From CAZBWS01 sp964495705 (GTDB lineage Bacteria > Pseudomonadota > Gammaproteobacteria > HTCC5015), in contig CAZBWS010000002.1 in NCBI GenBank assembly GCA_964495705.1, forward strand, positions 38,311 to 102,310: a stretch of 64,000 bases of DNA. Direction: 5' to 3'. Under the pieces are notes generated by a model. It was not told the DNA's origin and searched no databases. It saw only the letters and a program-made list of their open reading frames with translations. Of this stretch, positions 17,965 through 26,596 are shown one piece after another; the stretch's first letter is position 1, and every line of letters begins with the position of its first letter. The translations under genes and the position numbers were made by a program.

Positions 17965-19215
17965 TTGAAAGCTAAATTACTCAGCGGATTAATAACAAAG
18001 GTTAGAAACTTGGAAACCGTCGAAATCTTCAAATACCTCAGTATACCCGTCGTCGCCGGCTTTGTAGGCTGGTTTACCAACTGGGTGGCGGTTAAGGCCA
18101 TGTTCTACCCTCTGGAATTTATAGGCATCCCCCCCTTCATCGGCTGGCAGGGGATTGTGCCATCCAAGGCACGCAAGATGGCGGGGATTTCAGTTGACAC
18201 CAGCCTGGCCACTATTGGATCCGTCTCAGAAGTGATGAAAGAAATCGACATGAGCCTACTATCTCAGCATGCCATGAAGGTTGTAGAGCCGGATATTGAA
18301 ATGCATGTTGAAGAAGCCATGTTGGAGGAAAAGCCTGTATTATGGGACAACATGCCTCAAGCCATGAAAAAACAAATTTATGCCCGTCTGCGCGAAGAGT
18401 TACCCGGTATCATTGATAATATTATGAATGAGATTGAGGAACGCGTTGAAACCCTGCTTGATCTCAGAGGTATGATTCAAAACCATCTAACTGAAAACAA
18501 AGAGTTGTTGGTGCGTATTTTCCTAGAAGTTGGAGCTAAAGAATTTAAATTCATTGTCAATTCCGGTTTCTACTTTGGCGCCATCTTTGGTGTCATTCAA
18601 ATGATTGTCTGGTACCTCTACCCCCAGTGGTGGATACTACCGCTATTTGGTTTGCTCGTTGGCTTTGCGACCAACGTGATCGCCCTAAAGATCATTTTTA
18701 GCCCGCTTAACCCCGTTAAAGTGGGTCCATTCACAGTACAAGGGCTATTCCTAAAACGTCAACACGAAGTCTCTGACACCTATAGTTCCATCGTTACCAA
18801 TGAAATTCTAACTATCCGAAACATGATCAGCGAAATGCTCAACGGCCCTAAATCGGATCACACTAAAGCTATCATTCGCAAGCATTTTCGTCGCATCGTG
18901 GATGAATCTGCAGGCATGCGCAAGCCCTTGGTACAAAGCACATTAGGGCCAACCTCTTTTGCCAACCTCAAAGAAAGGGCCAGCTCCACAGCATTAGAAA
19001 TGGTTGACGGTACATTTGATGATCCCGCATTTAATCGCGACCGTTCACAAGCCATTCAAAAAATAATGCAAGCACGTATGCGTGAGCTTAGCCCCGAAGG
19101 CTTTCAAAATATGCTGAGGCCCGCCTTCCAAGAAGATGAATGGAAGCTAACCTTAGCGGGTGCGGTACTAGGCTTAATGGCTGGTATTGCCCAACTTGTT
19201 TTTATTTTCACATAA
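17965..19215 (+). CDS. DUF445 family membrane protein
   Basis: A 416-residue protein with the DUF445 layout: an N-terminal membrane hairpin (VVAGFVGWFTNWVAVKAMFYPLEF), a charged helical middle (about residues 70-180), a second membrane pair (about 195-245, repeating the GFATNVIALKIIFSPLNPV pattern of the first) and a final C-terminal helix. The function of the family is not established. The start is a TTG at 17965, as no nearby ATG keeps the first hairpin. It is 18 bases ahead of the DUF2505 gene. Confidence 0.85.
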   Translation: MKAKLLSGLITKVRNLETVEIFKYLSIPVVAGFVGWFTNWVAVKAMFYPLEFIGIPPFIGWQGIVPSKARKMAGISVDTSLATIGSVSEVMKEIDMSLLSQHAMKVVEPDIEMHVEEAMLEEKPVLWDNMPQAMKKQIYARLREELPGIIDNIMNEIEERVETLLDLRGMIQNHLTENKELLVRIFLEVGAKEFKFIVNSGFYFGAIFGVIQMIVWYLYPQWWILPLFGLLVGFATNVIALKIIFSPLNPVKVGPFTVQGLFLKRQHEVSDTYSSIVTNEILTIRNMISEMLNGPKSDHTKAIIRKHFRRIVDESAGMRKPLVQSTLGPTSFANLKERASSTALEMVDGTFDDPAFNRDRSQAIQKIMQARMRELSPEGFQNMLRPAFQEDEWKLTLAGAVLGLMAGIAQLVFIFT

Positions 19216-19233
19216 GGCAACAACGGAGATCTT

Positions 19234-19725
19234 ATGGACATCAAGACACAGCAACACTATAACTGCAGCGTAGACACATTAATGGACTGTTTTTTTGATG
19301 CTGACTATATAAAAGAAAAATTTACTGAGATGGGCAATGAGAATGTCGATGTCAGCTTTTGCGACAAAGGCCCCAACAAGGGAAAAATTAGCTTTAGCTA
19401 TGCTGCCAAAGCGTCTGACAACATTCCCCCTGCGCTAAAAAGCTTTGCTGGCGGAACGACCCCACTGGCACAAACCGAGCTATGGAAACATCAGGACGAC
19501 CAGTGGCTATGCGAATACAAGGTCGAACTAGACGGCATCCCTGTCGAGCTCACGGGCAGCATGTGCGTTAGCGCAACAGAAGCAGGCTGTGTTAACGAAG
19601 TTTGCTTAAGTGTTACATGCCCCATACCTATTTTAGGCAAAGCGATTGAAGAGTTCATTGAACAAGATTCCAATGACCAAATAGAAGCTGAATACCAGCA
19701 TATCAAGGCACACCTAAGCGCTTAG
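19234..19725 (+). CDS. DUF2505 (SRPBCC-like) protein
   Basis: The 163-residue product matches the DUF2505 family, a START/SRPBCC-like hydrophobic ligand-binding fold: an N-terminal MDIKTQQHYNCSVDTLMDCF segment, a beta-rich centre and a C-terminal helix (residues about 135-160, with IEEFIEQDSNDQIEAEYQ). Function unknown. A good Shine-Dalgarno (CGGAGA) precedes the ATG. Three bases separate it from the DoxX gene, and it sits in a DUF445-DUF2505-DoxX run. Confidence 0.78.
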   Translation: MDIKTQQHYNCSVDTLMDCFFDADYIKEKFTEMGNENVDVSFCDKGPNKGKISFSYAAKASDNIPPALKSFAGGTTPLAQTELWKHQDDQWLCEYKVELDGIPVELTGSMCVSATEAGCVNEVCLSVTCPIPILGKAIEEFIEQDSNDQIEAEYQHIKAHLSA

Positions 19726-19728
19726 AAT

Positions 19729-20109
19729 ATGGAAATTAGCCAAAAAATAAGTATCGCACTGATCTCTAGCTTTTTCTTGATTGGAGGCATAGGGCATTTT
19801 AGCCATGCCGACTTTTTTATAAATATCGTGCCACCCTACTTGCCCTACCCAGAAGCTTTAGTTTATATCAGTGGCGTTTTCGAGATCTTGGGGGCTATTG
19901 GCCTCTGGCTGCCGCAAACACGCCAATGGGCAGGCTACGGACTTATTGCCCTAGCCATCTGCGTATTCCCCGCTAACATTCACATGGCAATGCACCCAGA
20001 GCTGTTCCCAGAACACCCCGCGTTTGCACTACAGTTTATACGCCCACCACTTCAGCTCGTGATTATTGGGCTATGTTGGATGGCATCACGCCCCGTTATC
20101 AAAGAATAA
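19729..20109 (+). CDS. DoxX family membrane protein
   Basis: A 126-residue protein with four membrane helices, in the DoxX/DoxD-like family (SGVFEILGAIGLWLPQTRQWAGYGLIAL and the NIHMAMHPELFP loop). DoxX-like proteins are linked to quinone- or thiol-related redox activities, but function here is not known. No ribosome binding site is obvious, so translation is probably coupled to the upstream gene, which ends three bases earlier. Confidence 0.8.
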   Translation: MEISQKISIALISSFFLIGGIGHFSHADFFINIVPPYLPYPEALVYISGVFEILGAIGLWLPQTRQWAGYGLIALAICVFPANIHMAMHPELFPEHPAFALQFIRPPLQLVIIGLCWMASRPVIKE

Positions 20110-20226
20110 ACTGTCGTCATATCCATAGCATGGCATTTGTCCTAAACCATAATGTAAGGGAAAATGCAGCAAACCCAATTACCCAGCCCCGGCATATAGC
20201 TGGCGGGGCTTAGCTAAGAGAACATT

Positions 20227-21509
20227 ATGAATAACGACCCTATTGTCATCAGCGGTACTGGTCTCTGGACCCCAACTGAATCCATTAGCAATGACGAGCT
20301 GGTGGCTTGCTTCAACCAATACGTTGAAAACTTTAACGCCGACAACGCCACCGCTATCGAAGCGAGAGAAGTTGAAGCACTGAGCCCCTCCTCTTCCGAG
20401 TTCATCGAAAAGGCCTCGGGCATCAAGAGTCGCTATGTAATGAACAAGGCAGGCATCCTAGACCCCGCACGCATGAAGCCCTACATTGCCGATCGCTCCA
20501 ACGACGAGCAGTCTGTACAGTGTGAGATGGGCGTTAAGGCCGTCACCCAAGCACTAGAACGCGCGGGGAAAAAGCCCGAAGACGTCAACGCGATTATTGT
20601 CGCCTGCTCAAATATGCAGCGCGCCTATCCCGCCATGGCAGTAGAAATTCAAGATGCGATGGGTATCGAGGGCTTTGGCTACGACATGAACGTGGCTTGC
20701 TCCTCCGCCACCTTTGGTATTCAAGCGGCCTACAACGCCGTACTCGCTGGCAGCGCCGATTGCGTAGTCATGGTCAACCCAGAAATTTGTTCGGCCCACC
20801 TAGCGTGGGAAGATCGCGACTGCCACTTTATCTTTGGTGATGTGTGTACTGCAGTGGTCATTGAACGCAAGTCGACTTCAAACAGCGACACCAACTTCGA
20901 AGTGGTGGGTACCGAACTACAAACCAAGTTCAGCAATAACATTCGTAACAACTTCGGCTTCCTAAATCGCGCAGACGACGACTGCGTAGGCAGCCGCGAC
21001 AAATTGTTTATGCAAAATGGTCGCAGCGTATTTAAAGAAGTCTGCCCCATGGTGGCCAAGCAAATCACCGCCCATATCGCAGAGTGCGGCTACAACGCCG
21101 AACAACTCAAGCGCATGTGGCTGCACCAAGCCAACATCAATATGAACACCCTAATCGCCAAGCGCGTACTCGGCCGCCCCGCCACCGAGGAAGAAAACCC
21201 CACGGTGCTGGACAGCTACGCCAACACCAGCTCAGCCGGCTCTATCATCGCCTTCCACCAATATAGCGAAGACCTTGCTACGGGTGAAGTGGGTGTGATT
21301 TGTTCCTTTGGGGCGGGGTATTCNNNNNNNNNNNNNNNNNNNNNNNNNNNNNNNNNNNNNNNNNNNNNNNNNNNNNNNNNNNNNNNNNNNNNNNNNNNNN
21401 NNNNNNNNNNNNNNNNNNNNNNNAAGACCTTGCTACGGGTGAAGTGGGTGTGATTTGTTCCTTTGGGGCGGGGTATTCTATTGGTAGTATTGTGGTTAGG
21501 AAGCTGTAG
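20227..21509 (+). CDS. fabH: Beta-ketoacyl-ACP synthase III, interrupted by an assembly gap
   Basis: The reading frame reaches 21323, is cut by 100 N (21324-21423) and resumes after it. The 55 bases just before the gap are repeated exactly after it, so the true gene is continuous and encodes about 375 residues. The KAS III triad is visible: C158 in MNVACSSATFG, H300 in WLHQANINMN and N333 in YANTSSAG. It condenses an acyl-CoA with malonyl-ACP. The protein is clearly longer than E. coli FabH (317), as in the alternative FabH types of pseudomonads that use medium-chain acyl-CoA; that assignment is inference. AAGAGA lies before the ATG. Confidence 0.85.
21269..21323 (+). repeat. Left copy of a 55-base duplication flanking the N gap
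   Basis: Identical to 21424-21478. Two contig ends sharing exactly 55 bases are typical of a k=55 assembly graph, so this is a technical duplication rather than a biological repeat. Confidence 0.85.
21324..21423. other. Assembly gap of 100 N, probably spurious
   Basis: Exactly 100 N flanked by two identical 55-base sequences. Collapsing the gap and one copy restores a full-length KAS III gene in frame. Confidence 0.9.
21424..21478 (+). repeat. Right copy of the 55-base duplication flanking the N gap
   Basis: Identical to 21269-21323; the gene continues from here with SIGSIVVRKL and stops at 21509. Confidence 0.85.
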
Positions 21510-21516
21510 GTTTCTT

Positions 21517-21558
21517 ATGCGGATAGGCTGGAAACAGTGGTTTTTGGGCTATCCGTAT
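21517..21558. repeat. Inverted pair of the ATGCGGATAG repeat
   Basis: A full ATGCGGATAGGCTG copy (21517-21530) faces CTATCCGTAT (21549-21558), which has one mismatch. It starts eight bases after the KAS III stop and could form a hairpin with an 18-22 base loop. Confidence 0.75.
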
Positions 21559-21607
21559 TGAACATAAAAACTAAAATGCTTGAGTCATCGTTGGATATTA
21601 ATGACCG

Positions 21608-21820
21608 TTAGAGTAACGTCCACGGCTTGTTAAAATTCACATCATGTTTACCTAGCTTTGTTTCATGGATTGCAGTGGCTATTTTTTCGCCTCCAGCAAT
21701 AGCCTTTATAATGATTATCTTTACTGGTATTCCCACAAATGTTGTGTATTCAATATTCAAGTCATTTTGTGCCCAAACTTTAAAAAAGCCCCCATCCGTC
21801 TTGCTACATATTTGCTTCAT
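21608..21820 (-). CDS. Hypothetical short protein, possibly a remnant
   Basis: A 70-codon minus-strand frame whose product (GGFFKVWAQNDLNIEYTTFV, then a hydrophobic II stretch and ETKLGKHDVNFNKPWTLL) looks protein-like in composition. I do not recognise it, no clear ribosome binding site precedes it, and a repeat hairpin lies just upstream. It is the only candidate gene in the 463-base interval 21510-21972, which otherwise contains two repeat elements. Confidence 0.3.
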   Translation of the reverse strand: MKQICSKTDGGFFKVWAQNDLNIEYTTFVGIPVKIIIIKAIAGGEKIATAIHETKLGKHDVNFNKPWTLL

Positions 21821-21859
21821 TGCTTTTCAATCAATCACTTATGGCACCCTGTACCTAAC

Positions 21860-21964
21860 AATGTCATCCTGAGCAAAACGCAGTGTAGCCGAAGGATCTA
21901 GTTCACTGACATTTCCACTACACAGATCCTTCGATTCCGCTAACGCTTCACTCAGGATGACATT
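21860..21964. repeat. Large palindromic repeat element (GTCATCCTGAG type)
   Basis: The left end TGTCATCCTGAGC continues to GAAGGATCT (21893-21901 region), and the right half is its inverse, from AGATCCTTCG to CTCAGGATGACA. The whole can fold into one long imperfect hairpin of about 105 bases. It ends eight bases before the EamA start codon. Palindromes with these ends are dispersed in many bacterial genomes; no transposase is encoded. Confidence 0.8.
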
Positions 21965-21972
21965 ATCCAACT

Positions 21973-22806
21973 ATGAAATACTACCTAAACCTCCACTGCG
22001 CCGTCCTACTCCTAGGCGGCACCGCTTTATTTTCCAAGCTAGTCGATCTCCCCGCCCTAGACATCACCGCCTTTCGCAGCATCATCGCTGGCATCGCCCT
22101 TCTCCTGTTTTCAGCCATCACCAAGCAACGCTTCAGCATAGCCAAGCAACATCTAGGCTTATTACTCGTAGGCGGTCTGCTGATGTCTTTCCACTGGGTG
22201 ACTTACTTCAAAGCCATGCAGGTCGCCAGTGTCTCCGTAGGCATCATCGCCCTGTTCAGCTTCCCCGTATTCACTGCCATTTTTGAGCCTTTATTTCACA
22301 AGCAAGCGCCCAAGCTTACCGATCTCGCTCTAGCCAGCATCGTCTTTGTCGGTGTCGGGCTAACTGTGCCTGGCGCCGAAGGCAATGCGGATGCCCTGTA
22401 CGGGGTTGCGTTGGGCATCGCCTCAGCGGTGACCTATGCCCTGCGCAATATCATCACCCGCCGTTACCTCAGCAGCTACTCACCTACGGTGGTGATGGGC
22501 TACCAAGCCCTAATCATCGCAGCGACCCTGCTGCCTTTCAGCTATGGTGTGGTCGCGAGCATTAATAACGATACGCTATTAATGCTGCTGATACTTGGCA
22601 CCCTATTCACCGCCGTGCCCCACGCACAGATCACCTATAGCTTCCGCCGCCTCACAGCAAAGTCAGTATCGTTTATTCAGTGCTTGCAGATAGTGTATGC
22701 CATCAGCCTATCCGCATTAATACTAGGCGAGCAACCAAGCTGGCTAACCCTGTTAGGCGGGGCAATCGTATTGAGTGTATCTATTGCGGAGACGAAGCGC
22801 AGTTAG
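21973..22806 (+). CDS. EamA/DMT-family transporter
   Basis: A 277-residue protein with ten membrane helices arranged as two repeated five-helix EamA halves (about residues 5-130 and 140-275). Typical marks are the DITAFRSIIAGIALLLFSA region, HWVTYFKAMQVASVSVGIIALFS in the first half and a final helix rich in Gly/Ala/Val. It is a drug/metabolite-type transporter of unknown substrate. A perfect copy of the dispersed 14-base repeat lies inside it (22704-22717). It converges with DUF3820, one base separating the two stops. Confidence 0.87.
   Translation: MKYYLNLHCAVLLLGGTALFSKLVDLPALDITAFRSIIAGIALLLFSAITKQRFSIAKQHLGLLLVGGLLMSFHWVTYFKAMQVASVSVGIIALFSFPVFTAIFEPLFHKQAPKLTDLALASIVFVGVGLTVPGAEGNADALYGVALGIASAVTYALRNIITRRYLSSYSPTVVMGYQALIIAATLLPFSYGVVASINNDTLLMLLILGTLFTAVPHAQITYSFRRLTAKSVSFIQCLQIVYAISLSALILGEQPSWLTLLGGAIVLSVSIAETKRS
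22704..22717 (-). repeat. Single full-length ATGCGGATAGGCTG repeat inside the EamA gene
   Basis: All 14 consensus bases match on the minus strand. It is in coding sequence, where it specifies part of the AISLSALI helix, and has no inverted partner nearby. Confidence 0.8.
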
Positions 22807-22807
22807 A

Positions 22808-23035
22808 CTATTTGTTCTGCGGCCTGCGTAGTGGTCGGACAACTTCTTCCAGCCCTTCTGTTTTTAAGTTCAAGGCCAAGTTCATCAACTCACCGAGCTC
22901 ACCCTCGGGAAAGCCGCCCTTATTGGCAAACCAAATCAAATAAGCTTCTGGTAAATCAATGAGAGGTCGTCCCTGATACTTACCAAAGGGCATGGTGTAG
23001 TTGGCTAGCTTAATGAGGTGTTGTTTTTCTAACAT
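22808..23035 (-). CDS. DUF3820 family small protein
   Basis: A 75-residue protein with the DUF3820 signature MPFGKYQGRPLIDLPEAYL followed by WFANKGGFPEGELGELM. The family includes a Pseudomonas protein described as a putative quorum-sensing-regulated virulence factor, but function is not established. GGAGTGGGGCT precedes the ATG. It is 24 bases downstream of nhaD in the same direction. Confidence 0.88.
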   Translation of the reverse strand: MLEKQHLIKLANYTMPFGKYQGRPLIDLPEAYLIWFANKGGFPEGELGELMNLALNLKTEGLEEVVRPLRRPQNK

Positions 23036-23059
23036 AGCCCCACTCCTACAAACATCAAC

Positions 23060-24505
23060 CTAGAACAAGCTCTCATTAATCCACAAATGTGTAGCAATCG
23101 ACGCCGCATATCCCAGGGCAATCACGGGCATCCACTTCAGGTGGCCGAAGAAGGTGTAGTAGCCACGCGCCTGCCCCATCAGTGCCACACCCGCCGCTGA
23201 ACCAATCGACAGCATAGAACCACCGACACCAGCTGTTAGTGTAACCAATAACCATTGCCCCAAGGACATATCAGGCCCCATGGACAAGACGGCAAACATA
23301 ACGGGGATATTATCGACAATGGCCGAGGCAAAGCCAACAAAGATATTCGCCCACGTCTGATCCCATTGGGTGTACATCACTGTGGATATATTGCCTAGGT
23401 AACCAATAAAGCCTAAGCCCCCCACACACATCACCACACCATAGAAAAACAATAGGGTGTCCCATTCAGCTCTCGCTGTCTTGTTAAAGACATCAAAGGG
23501 CACGGCATTATCAAGGCGCTCTAACAAGGCTTTGTCGCCTTGTTTTTTGGCGATTTCACGTTCGCGAGCTACGCCACGTTTGAAGGAGCGGCGCAGGTAG
23601 AAACCGAAGAACTGCAATAAGCCCAAGCCCGTCATCATGCCCAACACAGGAGGTAAATGGAAATAACTGTGTCCGACTACTGCCAGTGCCACCGTCCCTA
23701 GAAACAATACGACTGTGCGGCGTGCTCCGCGCTTCATAACTACTTTTTCATCGTCTGCTGTAGGCTTTTCATTGGCGATAAAGAACGTCATGATCGCCGC
23801 AGGAATGATGAAGTTGACCACCGAAGGAATAAATAAATCGAGGAACTGTGCAAAGGTGACCAAGCCCTTCTGCCATACCATCAAAGTAGTAATATCACCA
23901 AAGGGAGAAAAAGCACCACCGGCGTTGGCGGCAACAACAATGTTAATACACGCGATATTGATGAAAGGCTTATTGCCCTCGCCTACTTTCATAACCACGG
24001 CGCACATCAATAAAGCTGTCGTCAGGTTATCCGCAATGGGTGAGATAAAGAAAGCCAGAACACCCGTAATCCAAAATAAGGCGCGTAAACCAAAGCCTTT
24101 GCTGATCAAGAAAGAACGCAGGGCGTCAAACAACTTACGCTCTTCCATGGCATTGATATAGGTCATTGCCACCAACAAGAAAAGCATTAGCTCTGCAAAT
24201 TCTAAAAGATTGTGACGTAGAGCCGGCTCTACACTGTGATGATCGCCGCTGGCTGCATAATAGCCGCCAATTAAAAACCAAATAACGCCTGCGGCTACCA
24301 GCACAGGCTTCGACTTACGCAGGTGTAACTGCTCTTCCAACATAACTAATAAATAGGCAAAAACAAACACCGCAATAGCCGCATAGCCTACCCAAGAAGC
24401 GGTTAAATCTAGCAGTTCACCACCAACAGCCAAGGCGGATAAAGGGAATAAGGCAAAAAATGTGGTTAATACAAAAATCAAGAAGGAACTACGCACAAGG
24501 ATCAC
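23060..24505 (-). CDS. nhaD: Sodium:proton antiporter NhaD
   Basis: A 481-residue protein with about 12-13 membrane segments and the ion-transporter superfamily fold. Markers are FISPIADNLTTALLMCAVVMKVG, NAGGAFSPFGDITTLMVWQKG and the late FASAIVDNIPVMFAV segment, all strongly typical of NhaD. It exchanges Na+/Li+ for H+ across the inner membrane, common in marine and halotolerant bacteria. The start is GTG at 24505; the N-terminal hydrophobic stretch may be a signal or extra helix. The minus-strand gene upstream ends in its own terminator, so nhaD probably has its own promoter in the 24506-24573 gap. Confidence 0.93.
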   Translation of the reverse strand: MILVRSSFLIFVLTTFFALFPLSALAVGGELLDLTASWVGYAAIAVFVFAYLLVMLEEQLHLRKSKPVLVAAGVIWFLIGGYYAASGDHHSVEPALRHNLLEFAELMLFLLVAMTYINAMEERKLFDALRSFLISKGFGLRALFWITGVLAFFISPIADNLTTALLMCAVVMKVGEGNKPFINIACINIVVAANAGGAFSPFGDITTLMVWQKGLVTFAQFLDLFIPSVVNFIIPAAIMTFFIANEKPTADDEKVVMKRGARRTVVLFLGTVALAVVGHSYFHLPPVLGMMTGLGLLQFFGFYLRRSFKRGVAREREIAKKQGDKALLERLDNAVPFDVFNKTARAEWDTLLFFYGVVMCVGGLGFIGYLGNISTVMYTQWDQTWANIFVGFASAIVDNIPVMFAVLSMGPDMSLGQWLLVTLTAGVGGSMLSIGSAAGVALMGQARGYYTFFGHLKWMPVIALGYAASIATHLWINESLF

Positions 24506-24573
24506 CTACTACAGACTAAGAACGGTGCGCGAATGTACCACAAAATGCGCACATTTGGTGCAAGCACTAATAC

Positions 24574-24599
24574 AAAAAAGCCGCTAAGAATAGCGGCTT
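24574..24599 (-). terminator. Intrinsic terminator between the glycine-zipper gene and nhaD
   Basis: The arms AAGCCGCTA (24578-24586) and TAGCGGCTT (24591-24599) pair around a four-base loop. On the minus strand a T run follows. Confidence 0.85.
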
Positions 24600-24627
24600 A
24601 TATGTGAATATTGAAAAGCCCCGGCAA

Positions 24628-25134
24628 TCAGGCCATCGACACACCTTCGACAAGAACCTCAGGGTGATGGTCTTTAATACTTTGGCGAACACTCTGTTCA
24701 CTAGAGTGAGGCACATCAGCCATGATCAACAAACTGCCATCATCAATAGCTTGCTCGAACTTTTCAACACTGGGCTGTATAACTGAAACACCAATCATAG
24801 CACTCACCCAAGCACCCAGTGCCGCGCCTAGCATGGCAACTAATGCAAATGTTTCAAAACCTGCGGTAAAATTCGGCGGGGCCATCACGGCCAGCATAAC
24901 ACCCCCGACCATTCCTAATGCTCCACCAATCATCAAACCACGCTTGAATGAGCCGTATAAATCAGACGTGTCATCTAGTTCGGCCTCGTGCAGCTTTTCC
25001 ATCTGCACCGCCTCATGATCTTTAGCTACCACATAAATATTATCTTCGCTAATCCCCAACTCTCTAAGCTCAGTAATTACGCTTTTGGTGCTATTCATAT
25101 CTGGCGCCAAACAATACAAATTATGCATATTCAT
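24628..25134 (-). CDS. DUF1269-like membrane protein with glycine-zipper hairpin
   Basis: About 168 residues: an N-terminal soluble ferredoxin-like part (HNLYCLAPDMNSTKSVITEL), a central pair of glycine/alanine-rich membrane segments (about residues 67-115) and a C-terminal soluble part. This plan resembles DUF1269/general-stress-17M-type proteins; function unknown. A longer frame begins with GTG at 25143, but the ATG at 25134 has a strong purine-rich ribosome binding site (GGGTGGGG) directly upstream, so I use 25134. A 22-base perfect palindrome lies about 87 bases upstream. Confidence 0.72.
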   Translation of the reverse strand: MNMHNLYCLAPDMNSTKSVITELRELGISEDNIYVVAKDHEAVQMEKLHEAELDDTSDLYGSFKRGLMIGGALGMVGGVMLAVMAPPNFTAGFETFALVAMLGAALGAWVSAMIGVSVIQPSVEKFEQAIDDGSLLIMADVPHSSEQSVRQSIKDHHPEVLVEGVSMA

Positions 25135-25220
25135 TTTCCCCACCCTTTATTTAATGCTTTCAAATATATTGATAGCTTGTGGGTGTATTTTTTCAAGTTT
25201 TATGGGTAAACATATGTAAC

Positions 25221-25242
25221 AAATACACTATATAGTGTATTT
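25221..25242. promoter_or_regulatory. 22-base perfect palindrome, candidate operator
   Basis: AAATACACTA followed by TATAGTGTATTT is fully self-complementary. It lies between the diguanylate cyclase stop (25311) and the start of the next minus-strand gene (25134), a natural promoter position. It has no T tract and no loop, so an operator is likelier than a terminator. Regulator unknown. Confidence 0.5.
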
Positions 25243-25310
25243 ATTCGACTGAATGTAAGAATATTCTGACAAGACACGGGAAGTTGACTGATTGTCACCT
25301 TACGCCTGAA

Positions 25311-26510
25311 CTAACCTAGCAATATTGGGAGCTCCGACTCAACTGCATTTACCAGGCGGTTACGACCCTGTTTCTTGGCTACGTATAGGGATTTATCAGC
25401 TAGGGCGATAAGCGATATATACTCTTCACCTTGCTTGGGAGTACCACTAGCCAAACCAATACTTAATGTAATTGGCTCGGCGATGGCGGTGTTGTTTTTA
25501 TTCCAGTCATATTTAGCTAACTCAACGGCCAGTGCAGTCGCCAGTTGCTGTGCGCTTTTATTACTTGTTTCTGGAAGTAGAACAGCAAATTCTTCACCGC
25601 CATAACGAGCAACTACGTCGGCCCCACGGGAAAATACTTTTTGTAATATCAAGGCTAAAGCCTTCAAGCACTCATCTCCACGCGGGTGACCAAATTTATC
25701 GTTGTATTTTTTGAAATGATCAACGTCAATCATTAAAAAGCTAAGCTGCAACTGCTTGCGAATAGCCCTGCGCCACTCTCTATCAAAAGACCGTTCAATC
25801 TCCCGTCTATTAAAAAGGCCCGTTAACGGATCCGTGCGCGCTTGCTCAGCCAAAGCGCAATTAGCCTCCGCTAGCTCGTCACATTTTTCACTAAGTAGCT
25901 GCGCGGATAGATAGCTTCGGCGACTGTGCAGGGAAATATACAAATTAACCGCAAGAGAGATCATCGCAATCGATGAATAGAAGTAGTTACAAGACAAAAC
26001 CCAGACCATAGGCTGAGGCCGGATAAATATAACTAATATATTCATTACAGCGGCTATAAATACACACACTAAAACGGCCCGTGAAAACCTTAAACGGCCC
26101 ACAGCACCAGCAAACACCGCCGCAATAGAAAAGCCAGGTTGATACATCAAAACCACATTATCGGGGGCTACGGTCAACATTGCTGCTAACACAACAACAA
26201 AAAAAATACAGCAAATGGTGACCGTTTGTTGCTGGTAATGAATAAAATGCTTAGATAGCGTAAACCAAACTAACGCGATAACAATGGGAGTACCGAAGCC
26301 GTAGCGTATCAATACAAGTTGGGGCCAGCTTTGTCTGTCGTACACGTAAAAATCGAACAGGCCCACTAGAGCTATAAGCAGTAATGCCAAAAACAGTACT
26401 GCGCGCAAATAGCGATTATTGCTATCGGCAAAATATTGTTGGTACGAGTTCTCTTGAGCAGAGGTAAATTCTATTTTTTCAAAGCCCAACAGCTCTCGAA
26501 TGTAATCCAT
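25311..26510 (-). CDS. Membrane diguanylate cyclase (GGDEF)
   Basis: A 399-residue protein with six membrane segments (about residues 33-195), a short coiled linker and a GGDEF domain (about 220-390). The active site is GGEEF within ARYGGEEFAVLLP. An RGAD sequence five residues ahead is the RxxD inhibitory site, so feedback inhibition by cyclic di-GMP is expected. No EAL domain or recognisable sensor fold is present apart from the membrane region. Its ribosome binding site (GCAGGAG) is good. It makes cyclic di-GMP from GTP. Confidence 0.92.
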   Translation of the reverse strand: MDYIRELLGFEKIEFTSAQENSYQQYFADSNNRYLRAVLFLALLLIALVGLFDFYVYDRQSWPQLVLIRYGFGTPIVIALVWFTLSKHFIHYQQQTVTICCIFFVVVLAAMLTVAPDNVVLMYQPGFSIAAVFAGAVGRLRFSRAVLVCVFIAAVMNILVIFIRPQPMVWVLSCNYFYSSIAMISLAVNLYISLHSRRSYLSAQLLSEKCDELAEANCALAEQARTDPLTGLFNRREIERSFDREWRRAIRKQLQLSFLMIDVDHFKKYNDKFGHPRGDECLKALALILQKVFSRGADVVARYGGEEFAVLLPETSNKSAQQLATALAVELAKYDWNKNNTAIAEPITLSIGLASGTPKQGEEYISLIALADKSLYVAKKQGRNRLVNAVESELPILLG

Positions 26511-26596
26511 CAGACTCCTGCCTTTATTATTTTAATTACGATATATCTGACAACGATGCTATGTAGGTTAACGGCTGAACTGCGAACAGAGTAAAC

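Noticed and set aside
20185..20220. AGCCCCG ... CGGGGCT inverted repeat before the KAS III gene
   Set aside because: Short arms with a 12-base loop and no T tract; it could be chance or a leader structure, not a supportable terminator.
23715..24161. 148-codon plus-strand frame over nhaD
   Set aside because: Antisense of the NhaD membrane helices; no protein family features.
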